Assembly: GCA_022376925.1 (NCBI GenBank)
Contig: JAIOJX010000028.1
Location: 107,171,931-107,235,930 of the forward strand
Direction of reading: 5' to 3'
Length of the DNA stretch: 64,000 bases
Source: Tragulus kanchil
Lineage: Eukaryota; Chordata; Mammalia; Artiodactyla; Tragulidae
Positions 49,538-59,584 of the stretch are shown piece by piece; position 1 is the stretch's first letter, and every line of letters begins with the position of its first letter. Both the position numbers and the translations under genes were made by a program. The notes under the pieces are model-generated. The model did no database searches. It had not been told where the DNA came from and worked only from the letters and a program-made list of their open reading frames with translations.

Positions 49538-49698
49538 AAGGAAGCTTAAGCACATTGTTTCAGTTTGGAGCTAAGATGGCGCCTACAGGAAGGGATGTGG
49601 GCGTGAAAGGAAGCTTAAGCACATTGTTTAAGGAAGCTTAAGCACACGTTTGCGGTTTGGAGCTAAGATGGCACCTACAGGAAGAGATGAGGGCGTGA
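49538..49698 (+). promoter_or_regulatory. LTR U3 direct repeats with YY1-like sites
   Basis: Unit A (49538-49606) and unit C (49630-49698) both run 'aaggaagcttaagcaca...ggcgtga'. A 23 bp partial unit lies between them. 'aagatggcgcc' (49574-49584) and 'aagatggcacc' (49666-49676) resemble the YY1 core. Tandem U3 repeats are usual retroviral enhancers; function here is inferred. Confidence 0.6.
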
Positions 49699-49827
49699 TC
49701 TAAATTAAGTGATGGTCAAAATTTCTGATTGGTTCCCCTGGTTTCTGCGCTCGTGGATGATTGCTTGACCTTTAGCTTGATTGGTGTAATCTATAGGAAG
49801 TCCCGTGCAAAACCCCCTTCACTTGCT

Positions 49828-49856
49828 TATAAAAGCTGTGAGTCTGCACTAATAAA
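49828..49856 (+). promoter_or_regulatory. LTR TATA box and polyadenylation signal
   Basis: TATAAAA at 49828-49834 and AATAAA at 49851-49856, 16 bp apart. The expected cap site falls on or just after AATAAA, implying a short R region. Confidence 0.65.
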
Positions 49857-50625
49857 ACGGAACTGCTTTGATGGAACCCCTGTCGTGTCTGATTGTCTCC
49901 TGCATTCGACGGGGTGCTGGGGGGCAGGCAGCAGACTCGCCTCTCTCCGAGATCTCCCGGTTAAGCCGGGGGCAATCCCACTGCCTTCCTTTCTGCGGAA
50001 GGTCCCCGCATCCTCTTGCAGGCTGAAGAAACCAGCCCTTATCTGGGACATGCCATGCTGAGGAAGATGGAGCAGGGCAATGCAGAACCATGTGACGGTT
50101 CTTCAGTTTTCTTTTCGAACGTGGCACACATCACTTTTGTTCACATTTGGTTGGCCAAAGTAAGTTGCATCCTCCAAACCTCTAAATCCCCTGTTTCCAA
50201 TTTCCTATTATTTCTTCTCATCTTTGCTTACAAACTGACCAGCCCTGTTGTGAGCTCAATTCTTTTTTTTGTACCACCATGTCAGATGCAGCCAACAGCA
50301 ACCAGGACATGCTAGTAATGCTCTGTTTCCTAATCTCTGTGCCTAAAGTCACAAAGTCACTCGGTATATCATCTGCTTTTTATGTCACCGTAGCTTCACC
50401 ACTGCATAGTGGTTTGTGATCCATCCAGCTTCTAAGAACATTTTCTTGTCACCCATCATTCTGCCACAAAGTCAGTGGGACACACATTCAGGGTTTTGTT
50501 ACAGCAGCATCTGCTTTGAAGTAACAATCTCTAAATCGCTGTGACTGACAAAAAAAGTTATTCTTTGTTCATGTTACATCTACAATGGCTATGAGTTGAC
50601 TGAAGTTTTATTCCCTGTGTCCTCT

Positions 50626-51136
50626 TGTGGGGCTCTGAATTGAAAGAGGACCATTGCAAGCATAAGGAAGCTTAAGCACATTGTTTCAGTTTGGAGCTAA
50701 GATGGCGCCTACAGGAAGGGATGTGGGCGTGAAAGGAAGCTTAAGCACATTGTTTAAGGAAGCTTAAGCACACGTTTGCGGTTTGGAGCTAAGATGGCAC
50801 CTACAGGAAGAGATGAGGGCGTGATCTAAATTAAGTGATGGTCAAAATTTCTGATTGGTTCCCCTGGTTTCTGCGCTCGTGGATGATTGCTTGACCTTTA
50901 GCTTGATTGGTGTAATCTATAGGAAGTCCCGTGCAAAACCCCCTTCACTTGCTTATAAAAGCTGTGAGTCTGCACTAATAAAACGGAACTGCTTTGATGG
51001 AACCCCTGTCGTGTCTGATTGTCTCCTGCATTCGACGGGGTGCTGGGGGGCAGGCAGCAGACGCGCCTCTCTCCGAGATCTCCCGGTTAAGCCGGGGGCA
51101 ATCCCACTGCCTTCCTTTCTGCGGAAGGTCCCCGCA
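50626..51136 (+). mobile_element. Solo LTR, second copy
   Basis: Duplicate of 49500-50010 at offset 1126, with the same flanking 'tcctct' (50620-50625 and 51137-51142). Confidence 0.85.
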
Positions 51137-51479
51137 TCCTCTTGCAGGCTGAAGAAACCAGCCCTTATCTGGGACATGCCATGCTGAGGAAGATGGAGCA
51201 GGGCAATGCAGAACCATGTGACGGTTCTTCAGTTTTCTTTTCGAACGTGGCACACATCACTTTTGTTCACATTTGGTTGGCCAAAGTAAGTCACATGGCT
51301 GAAACTGACAGGTGTTGTAGGAGGTGGAATACACAACAAAGATAGAAAGACTAGTGAGTAGTTTGAATATATAACACAACGTACACAACCCCTGAATACA
51401 TATTGCTTTATTTTGCATGACTTTGAATTTTATATTAAAAAAAAATCACTGAATATGTATTCCAAATTTTTTAAGAGTT

Positions 51480-52854
51480 TAAGAGTTTGTTAGTAGGTTT
51501 TTCCATGTTAATGTAGATAGTGTTTTTCACGCATTAATGCTGTATATTTTTCCTCTGTATAAATCAAAAGTTATCTGTCCACTACTGCTGTTTCCAGGTG
51601 TTTTTTGTTTGGTTGGCTTTGTTTTTTCTGCTTTACATAATGGTGGTAGAAACTCGTGTATAATTTCCAGTGCACACATGAAAAGTTATTTTTGGAATAT
51701 ATGCAAAGAGCAAAATTTAGGGGTCATAGGGTTTATACATCTTCAAATATATTAATGCTGAATTTCTTTTTAAATTATATTAACTTATTTCAACCAGGAA
51801 TATTTTAAGAGTCTTATTGTTCCAAAATCTTGAAACATTTGGTATTGTCAGACTTATTTTAACACAATTGCCAATCAGGTGGGTATCAGAGTGAGGTCTG
51901 CATTTGTATTTTTCTATTTACATCCTGTTTGTGTCTGTGGACCATTCATAGCTTCTCCTCTGAAATATCTAAGTATCTCTTTGAGACATTTTTCTATTGG
52001 ATTATTCTAATGTTTATATTGATTTTTATGAGGCATTTAAAATGTTCATATATTTTCATTATTTTACTATTAGTTATATGTGTTTCAAATATATTCTCCT
52101 CTGGTCTGTCATTTTACTTTCAAAATATTGTTTTTGACAAACAAATTTTGAATTTTAATGTAGACAAGTCTTCAATATTTTCCTTTGTAGGTAGTGCTTT
52201 TCTATCTTGTATAAATAATCTTTGTCTATACCAAAATGTTAAGCATATTATTAACTTTTTCATGAGAATTTTAAAGTTTTACTTTGGTAATAAAGTCTTT
52301 AATCCACCTGGAATTTATTTCTGTGTATGGTGTAACTAGCCTATAATTTACCTTTCTTGTACTGTTCTCACATTTTGTATATCAAATCTATATGAGATTC
52401 ATAAAATTAGTTAGGGAATGCTTCCTCTTTTTCTCTGGAAAACTTTCTGTAAAATTGGAATTGTATGTTCCTTGCAAGTTTATCAGAAGCTCTGTTTCTT
52501 TCCTTTTGAAAAAACCTTTATTGTTTATTTATTTCATATAATCATAGAATTATTTAGTTCTAGTCCTTTTGAGTCACTTTGATAAAAAGTTCTATTTTTT
52601 CTAATTTTAAGTTTTCAAATTTAGTGGAATAAAATCATTCATGATATTCTCTTATTTATTTTTGAATTTCTTTTTCACCTATAATTAGGTGGAATTTAAA
52701 TCCTAATGTTTTCTTTATTATCTTCACATTTTCTTTTCTTGTAATCTTCCTAGACATACATCTATTTACTAATCTTTTCAAATAGTCAACTTTTGACTTT
52801 GCTGTTCATCTCTCTGTTTTCTGATTATTATTTCCTATGATACAACTGCTATAC
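51480..52854 (-). mobile_element. Old L1, antisense, ORF2 end and 3' region
   Basis: 'gggtttatacatcttcaaa', 'gtctataccaaaatg', 'aatccacctggaatttatt' and 'ggaatgcttcctctttttctc' appear in antisense L1 order. The 136-codon plus-strand frame at 51929-52339 is an antisense reading of this fossil. Family not resolved. Confidence 0.55.
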
Positions 52855-53105
52855 TTTTTTTTATTATTATTATTTCTTTATTTTCATCTATCTTTATTGT
52901 TCGGCATGTGTGGGCCTTCCAGTGCAGTGGCCTCTCTCATTGCAGAGCACTGGCTCTGAGCACATGCAATCCAGAGTGCTGGCTTATAATTGGACACACC
53001 GGTCCAACCACTCCACGGCACGTGGTATCTTCCCAAGCCAGGGATCAAACCAGTGCCCCTTGCATTGCAAGGTGAACTCTGTAACCACTGGACCATGAGG
53101 GAAGC
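52855..53105 (-). mobile_element. CHR-type SINE, reverse, with 9 bp target-site duplication
   Basis: Tail complement (T/TTA-rich) at 52855-52890, body 'gcactggctctgagcacatg' and 'attggacacaccggtcc', and head complement ending 'accatgagggaagcc'. It is flanked by 'ctgctatac' at 52846-52854 and 53106-53114. Confidence 0.9.
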
Positions 53106-53114
53106 CTGCTATAC

Positions 53115-53419
53115 ATGTTTTTAAATATTTAAATTATTCATAGGCCATTGGGATTGGCAAGGCTTTGATGCAACAATTTCCAAAGGTGGCAGTGAACAAG
53201 GTATCAAGAATGTACATTTAGAAAAACAACTCAATTGCATCAAACCAAAGAATATCATTTAGGAGTAGAGAATTTTTACCCTCATTTTTCAAATGGCTTA
53301 AATACCTTTAGCTGTACTTTGGTCACTAACTCCTCTTTTAATTCTGAGTTAAACACAGAAGTTGATTATGAACCCTATGTAGGTCTCTTTACCTAAATTT
53401 TCTAATATAAAGATTTCCA
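53115..53419. other. Short unique spacer
   Basis: AT-rich, no feature recognised. The right part is the start of duplication 17. Confidence 0.5.
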
Positions 53420-55498
53420 GGGAGAATGGCCAAGATGGCAGAATAGAAAGACCCTGAGCTCACCTCCTCTCATGAGTACACTAAGATCACATCTACAGAG
53501 CAACCATCAATGAAAAAGACTAGAACCAGAAAGGAAGAAAACATTTGGAAAGCAGGTGACCAATAAGAGATTAATCTCCAAAATATACAAACAGTTCATA
53601 TAGCTCAACATAAAAAAAAGCCAATCAAAAATGAGCAGGTCTAAAGAGACATTTCTCCAAAGCAGATATACGGATGCCCTAAAAGCACATGAAAAGATGT
53701 TCAAAATCATAAATTATTAGAGAAATGCAAATCAAAACTACAATGAGGTATGATCACACATTGGTGAAAAAATCTTCCAATAACAAATGCTGGAGAGGGT
53801 GTAGAGAGAAGGAACACTTCAACACTACTGGTGGGAATGCAAATTGGTACAGTAAGGAGAACAGTAGAGAAGTCCCTTGAAAAACCAAAAATAGATCTCC
53901 CATATGATCCAGATATTCCATTACTGGACATATGTCCAGAGAAAAACCCTAATTTGAGAAGATACTACATGCACCCCAATGTCCATTACAGAGATATTTA
54001 CAACAGTCAGGATATGAAAGCAACCTAAATGTCAATCAATGAATAAATAAAGAAGATGTGTACATCTATACAATGAATATTATTCAGTCATAAAAAAGAA
54101 CAAAATAATGCCACTTGCAGTGACATGGATGGTTCTAGAGATTGTTATCCTGAGTGAAGTAAGTCAGACAGAGAAAGATAAATATGATATGATATCACTC
54201 ATATGTGTAATCTTAGAACAAATGGTATGAATGAACTTATTTACAAAATAAAAATAGAGTGATAGATGCTGAAAACAAACTTGTGGTTACCAGCAGAAAT
54301 AAGGACACTTATAGGGATAAACTGGGAGACTGGGATTTACACCTACACAGTATACAACTAGCACTGTATCAAGAATTCATAAAAAAGTCAAACCAAAGAA
54401 TATCATTTAGGAGGAGAGAATTTGTGCGCTCATTTTTCAAATGGCTTAAATACATTGACCTGTACTTTGCTCACTAACTCCTCTTTTATTTCTGATTTAA
54501 ACACAGAAGTTGATTATGAACCCTATGTAGGTCTCTTTACCTAAATTTTCTAATATAAAGATTTCCAGGGAGAATGGCCAAGATGGCAGAATAGAAAGAC
54601 CCTGAGCTCACCTCCTCTCATGAGTACACTAAGATCACATCTACAGAGCAACCATCAATGAAAAGACTAGAACCAGAAAGGAAGAAAACATTTGGAAAGC
54701 AGGTGACCAATAAGAGATTAATCTCCAAAATATACAAACAGTTCATATAGCTCAACATAAAAAAAAGCCAATCAAAAATGAGCAGGTCTAAAGAGACATT
54801 TCTCCAAAGCAGATATACGGATGCCCTAAAAGCACATGAAAAGATGTTCAAAATCATAAATTATTAGAGAAATGCAAATCAAAACTACAATGAGGTATGA
54901 TCACACATTGGTGAAAAAATCTTCCAATAACAAATGCTGGAGAGGGTGTAGAGAGAAGGAACACTTCAACACTACTGGTGGGAATGCAAATTGGTACAGT
55001 AAGGAGAACAGTAGAGAAGTCCCTTGAAAAACCAAAAATAGATCTCCCATATGATCCAGATATTCCATTACTGGACATATGTCCAGAGAAAACCATAATT
55101 TGAGAAGATACTACATGCACCCCAATGTCCATTACAGAGATATTTACAACAGTCAGGATATGAAAGCAACCTAAATGTCAATCAATGAATAAATAAAGAA
55201 GATGTGTACATCTATACAATGAATATTATTCAGTCATAAAAAAGAACAAAATAATGCCACTTGCAGTGACATGGATGGTTCTAGAGATTGTTATCCTGAG
55301 TGAAGTAAGTCAGACAGAGAAAGATAAATATGATATGATATCACTCATATGTGTAATCTTAGAACAAATGGTATGAATGAACTTATTTACAAAATAAAAA
55401 TAGAGTGATAGATGCTGAAAACAAACTTGTGGTTACCAGCAGAAATAAGGACACTTATAGGGATAAACTGGGAGACTGGGATTTACACCTACACAGTA
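53241..55498 (+). repeat. Direct duplication 17 (offset 1147-1148 bp)
   Basis: Copy 1 is 53241-54352 and copy 2 is 54389-55498, with a 36 bp scar (54353-54388). The first about 110 bp of copy 2 carry many scattered mismatches against copy 1 (for example 'aatttttaccctc' against 'aatttgtgcgctc'), and then the copies become nearly identical. Errors are thus piled at a chunk end. Confidence 0.94.
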
Positions 55499-55695
55499 CT
55501 ACCATACATAAAATAGATAATAACCTACTGTATAGCACAGGAAACTCTACTCAATACTCTGTAGTGACCTATGTGAGAAAAGAATCTAAAAAAGAGTCAA
55601 TATCTTTTGCATTTCTATGACAGATTCACTGTTTTGTACAAAGAAACTAACACAACAGTGTAAATCAACTATATTCCAATAAAATTAGTTTAAAA
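53420..55695 (+). pseudogene. Internally deleted L1 keeping both ends
   Basis: Starts with an L1 5' end ('gggagaatggccaagatggc', with the YY1-type AAGATGGC) and about 110 bp of 5'UTR, then jumps to ORF2 C-terminal sequence ('gaccaataagagattaatctcc', then GLR-like 'RMQIGTVRRTVEKSL' context at about 53831) and the 3'UTR ending 'attccaataaaattagttt' at about 55690 before A-rich sequence. ORF1, endonuclease and reverse transcriptase are absent. The central part is doubled by duplication 17. It is an older family than the L1 at 18945. Confidence 0.75.
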
Positions 55696-57344
55696 AAAGA
55701 TTAGGGAGAAATAAGAAAAAAAATAAAAACAACAAATGTTTATAAGAGATAAAACAGATTAACATAAGTAATCTGTTGACATTTTAAGTCAGAATAAAAT
55801 TAAAGAACAAACATATTTAAGACATATGAGAAATTAAAATGTAAACTAAAGACTGTCTCTAAATAGACTTTCAAATATGAAGAGAATAGACTTATCAACA
55901 AACAGAATGGAAAAAATATTCTTGATAGAAGTTTTTCCTAAAGATACATCTATTAGAAAGTAAACTTCAGGCATTCAAAATTGCTAGAGACATAAAACTG
56001 AATATTAATTCTGATATATATATAATTACTTGCACAATTAAGACTAAATCAAGGCAAATTTGCAGGATGCAAAGTTAATACACAGAAATTTGTTGCATTT
56101 CTATATACTAACAATGAAATATGAGCAAGAGAAATTACAGAATCCCATTTACCATTGCATCATAAAGGAGAAAATACCTAGGGACAAACTTAAGGAGGCA
56201 AGGCCTGTACTCCAAAATCTATAAGATGCTGATAAAATTGAACACAACACAACAGATAGTGATACAATTTAAAACTATCACTGAAAGTGAAGTTACATCT
56301 ATACAATGAATATTATTCAGTCATAAAAAGAAGAAAATAATGCCACTTGCAGTGACATGGATGGTTCTAGAGATTGTTATCCTGAGTGAAGTAAGTCAGA
56401 CAGAGAAAGATAAATATGATATGATATCACTCATATGTGTAATCTTAGAACAAATGGTATGAATGAACTTATTTACAAAATAAAAATAGAGTGATAGATG
56501 CTGAAAACAAACTTGTGGTTACCAGCAGAAATAAGGACACTTATAGGGATAAACTGGGAGACTGGGATTTACACCTACACAGTACTACCATACATAAAAT
56601 AGATAATAACCTACTGTATAGCACAGGAAACTCTACTCAATACTCTGTAGTGACCTATGTGAGAAAAGAATCTAAAAAAGAGTCAATATCTTTTGCATTT
56701 CTATGACAGATTCACTGTTTTGTACAAAGAAACTAACACAACAGTGTAAATCAACTATATTCCAATAAAATTAGTTTAAAAAAAGATTAGGGAGAAATAA
56801 GAAAAAAAATAAAAACAACAAATGTTTATAAGAGATAAAACAGATTAACATAAGTAATCTGTTGACATTTTAAGTCAGAATAAAATTAAAGAACAAACAT
56901 ATTTAAGACATATGAGAAATTAAAATGTAAACTAAAGACTGTCTCTAAATAGACTTTCAAATATGAAGAGAATAGACTTATCAACAAACAGAAGGGAAAA
57001 AAATATTCTTGATAGAAGTTTTTCCTAAAGATACATCTATTAGAAAGTAAACTTCAGGCATTCAAAATTGCTAGAGACATAAAACTGAATATTAATTCTG
57101 ATATATATATAATTACTTGCACAATTAAGACTAAATCAAGGCAAATTTGCAGGATGCAAAGTTAATACACAGAAATTTGTTGCATTTCTATATACTAACA
57201 ATGAAATATGAGCAAGAGAAATTACAGAATCCCATTTACCATTGCATCATAAAGGAGAAAATACCTAGGGACAAACTTAAGGAGGCAAGGCCTGTACTCC
57301 AAAATCTATAAGATGCTGATAAAATTGAACACAACACAACAGAT
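55207..57344 (+). repeat. Direct duplication 18 (offset 1086-1087 bp)
   Basis: Copy 1 is 55207-56257 and copy 2 is 56294-57344, with a 36 bp scar (56258-56293). One A indel in an A-run near 56327. The start overlaps duplication 17, so about 290 bp occur three times (54060, 55207 and 56294). Confidence 0.94.
55696..56024. other. AT-rich spacer between two L1 fossils
   Basis: A-rich, no recognised element. Repeated at 56782-57110. Confidence 0.5.
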
Positions 57345-58110
57345 GGAAAGATATACCATGTTCTTTGATTGGAAGAATCAGTATTGTTAAAATGTCCATA
57401 TCACTCAAGGCAATATACAGATTCAACGCAATCCCCTATTAAGCTACCAATGGCATTTTTCACAGAAATAGAGCAATTTTTTTTAGTTTCTATGGCAATG
57501 CAAAAGACCCTGAATAACTAAAACAATCTTGAGAAGGAACAGAGCTGGAAGAATTATGCTCCTTGATGTCATACTCTATTGCAAAGCTACAATAATCAGA
57601 ACAGTATGGTACTGGCACTGAAACAAAGACATAGATCAATGGAACAGGACAGAAAGTCTTGAAATAAGCCCATACACTTGTGATCAATTAATCATAGATC
57701 AATTAATCTATGACAACAGAGGCACGGATGGAGAAAAGAAAATCTCCTCAACAAGCGGTGTTGGTAAGATTGAACAGCTACACTGAAAAGAATTAAATTA
57801 GGATATTCTCTAACACCACACACGAAAATAAACTGAAAATGGATTAAAGAACCTCAATGTAATAAAAGATACTATAAAACTCTTAGAAGAAAACATAAAC
57901 AACACTTTTTGATAGAAATTGCAGCAATATTTTTGGGGGGAGGGATCCATCTCCTAGAGTAATGAGAATAAAAGCACAAATAAACAAATGGGACCTAATT
58001 AAACTTACAAGCTTTTGCACAGCAAACAAAATATCAGCAAAACAAAAAGTCACCCTACCAAACGGGAAAAAGTATTTGCTAATGAAGTGACCGACAAGGA
58101 ATTACTTTCT

Positions 58111-58474
58111 AAAATATTCAAACAGGGCTTCCCCTGGTGGTTCAGTGGGTAAGGACACCGCCTTGCAGTGCAAGGGGCGCCGGTTTGATCCCTGGCCTGG
58201 GAAGATCCCACATGCCGTGGAGCAGCTGGACTGATGTGTCCAATTACCAAGCCAGAGCTCTGGAGTGCATGAGCCCAGAGACTGCACTCTGCAACGACAG
58301 ACACCACTGCGATGGGAGGCCCACAGGAGCCAAAGAACAAAGACGGATGAAAATAGAGAAATGAAAGACCAATAGAAGTGGTCTGCCTGCTCTCCTCCCT
58401 CCCCAACCCGAACCCCGCCCAAAATAAATAAATAAATAAATCTTTTAAAAAAATAAAATAAAATATTCAAACAG
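58111..58474. repeat. 15 bp target-site duplication of the CHR SINE
   Basis: 'aaaatattcaaacag' occurs perfectly at 58111-58125 and 58460-58474, bracketing the SINE and restoring a continuous L1 ORF2 reading when one copy and the SINE are ignored. Confidence 0.95.
58126..58459 (+). mobile_element. CHR-type SINE inserted in an L1
   Basis: Head 'ggcttcccctggtggttcag', box-B-like 'ggtttgatccctgg', 'agatcccacatgccgtgg', 'gagcccagagactgcactct' and 'ggcccacaggagccaaag', then an (AAAT)n tail (58422-58459). The 118- and 137-codon minus-strand frames here are SINE translations. Confidence 0.94.
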
Positions 58475-59400
58475 CTTATACGACTATATAACAACAACAA
58501 CAAAATCCATCTCAATCAAAAAATGAGCAGAAAATCTAAATAGACATTTCTGTAAAATGACATAGATGGACAACAGAACAGGAAAAATGTTCAACAGCAT
58601 AAATTATTAGAGAAATGTTAGTCAAAACTACAATGAGGTTTCACTTCACACTAGTCAGAATGGCCATCATCAAAATGTCTACAAATGATAACTGCTTGAG
58701 AGGAGGTGGATGAAAGGGAACCCTACTATGCTGTTGTAATAAATTGATGTAGCCACTATGGAGAAGAGTAACATTTTTAAGAGGTTCCTTAAAAAACTAA
58801 AAATACAGTTACCATATGATCCCAAAATCCGACACCTGGGCATATATCCAGAAAGGATGAAAACTCTAACTCAAAAAGATACATGCACACGAATTTTCAT
58901 AGCAGCACTATTCATGACAAGCAAGATATGGAAGCAACTTATATGCAAATCAACAGATAAATGGACCAAAAAATGAGGTATATACATACAATGGAATATC
59001 ATTCAGCCATAAAAAGAATGAAATAATACCATTTGCAGCAACATGGATGGACCTAGAGATTATCATACTAAGTGAAGTAACTCAGAGAAAGATAAATATC
59101 ACTCTTGTGGAATCTAATTTTTAAAAAAGATACAAATAAATTTGTTTACAAAATAGAAGCGGACTTATAGATATTGAAAGTAACCATGGTTATCAAAGTG
59201 GGGGAGGGATAAATTAGCAGTCTGAGATACATACTACTATACATAAAATAGGGTAAACAGGAAGGACCTACAGAATAGCACTATATTCAATATTTTATAA
59301 AACCTATAATGAAAAAGAATATATGCACATATAACTGAATACTTTCTGTTCATGTGAAACTATCACAACAACAATGTATAAATCAACTATACTTCAGTGA

Positions 59401-59584
59401 AAAAGAATTCTAGTGAATACAGCAAAACAAACAGATAATTTATGGTTTGAAAAATTACACATTGTTATCATGGGTTTAAGGAAAAATGTGTAGTCAAAAG
59501 TAAAATACAAAATATTTTAGAACTGTATGTATAATAATGCACTAGAAAGCACTGGAATAAATTAGAACAGTTAAAGGTTGGTGA
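59401..59584. other. AT-rich spacer
   Basis: No recognised element. Confidence 0.5.

Larger units (their letters stand above)
49500..50010 (+). mobile_element. Solo endogenous retroviral LTR
   Basis: 511 bp bounded by TG...CA with imperfect terminal inverted repeats (TGTGGGG / CCCCGCA) and flanked by 'tcctct' at 49494-49499 and 50011-50016. Inside the U3 are two 69 bp direct repeat units (49538-49606 and 49630-49698) with a partial unit between, each holding a YY1-like 'aagatggc' motif. Two inverted CCAAT-like 'gattgg' sites follow, then TATAAAA at 49828-49834 and AATAAA at 49851-49856. No gag, pol or env is present. The 6 bp duplication and close TATA/AATAAA spacing favour a beta-like (ERV2) LTR, but the class is an inference. 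Confidence 0.85.
49035..51286 (+). repeat. Direct duplication 16 (offset 1126 bp, seamless)
   Basis: Copy 1 is 49035-50160 and copy 2 is 50161-51286. The join is inside the shared 'taagt'. Only one substitution was noticed ('cagactcgcc' against 'cagacgcgcc', 49931/51057 region). It carries the solo LTR and its flanks, so the second LTR has identical target-site duplications and is not a second insertion. Confidence 0.95.
57111..59400 (+). pseudogene. Old L1 ORF2 fossil and 3'UTR, split by a SINE
   Basis: ORF2 from the palm/thumb ('aaatttgcaggatgcaaag', then LPMAFFTEIEQ near 57450) to the C-terminal segment and 3'UTR (about 59400), heavily broken by stops and indels. Its start also occurs at 56025 through duplication 18. 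Interrupted at 58126-58459 by a CHR SINE. More decayed than the L1 at 18945, so it inserted earlier. Confidence 0.85.

Noticed and set aside
49500..51136. A provirus with two LTRs (49500-50010 and 50626-51136)
   Set aside because: The sequence between the LTRs is the ordinary flank repeated, not viral genes, and both LTRs carry the same target-site duplications. It is one solo LTR in duplication 16.
51929..52339. 136-codon hydrophobic frame as a membrane protein
   Set aside because: AT-rich antisense reading of an old L1; the hydrophobicity follows from T-rich codons.
58050..58515. 118- and 137-codon minus-strand frames
   Set aside because: They are translations of a reverse-read CHR SINE and flanking L1.
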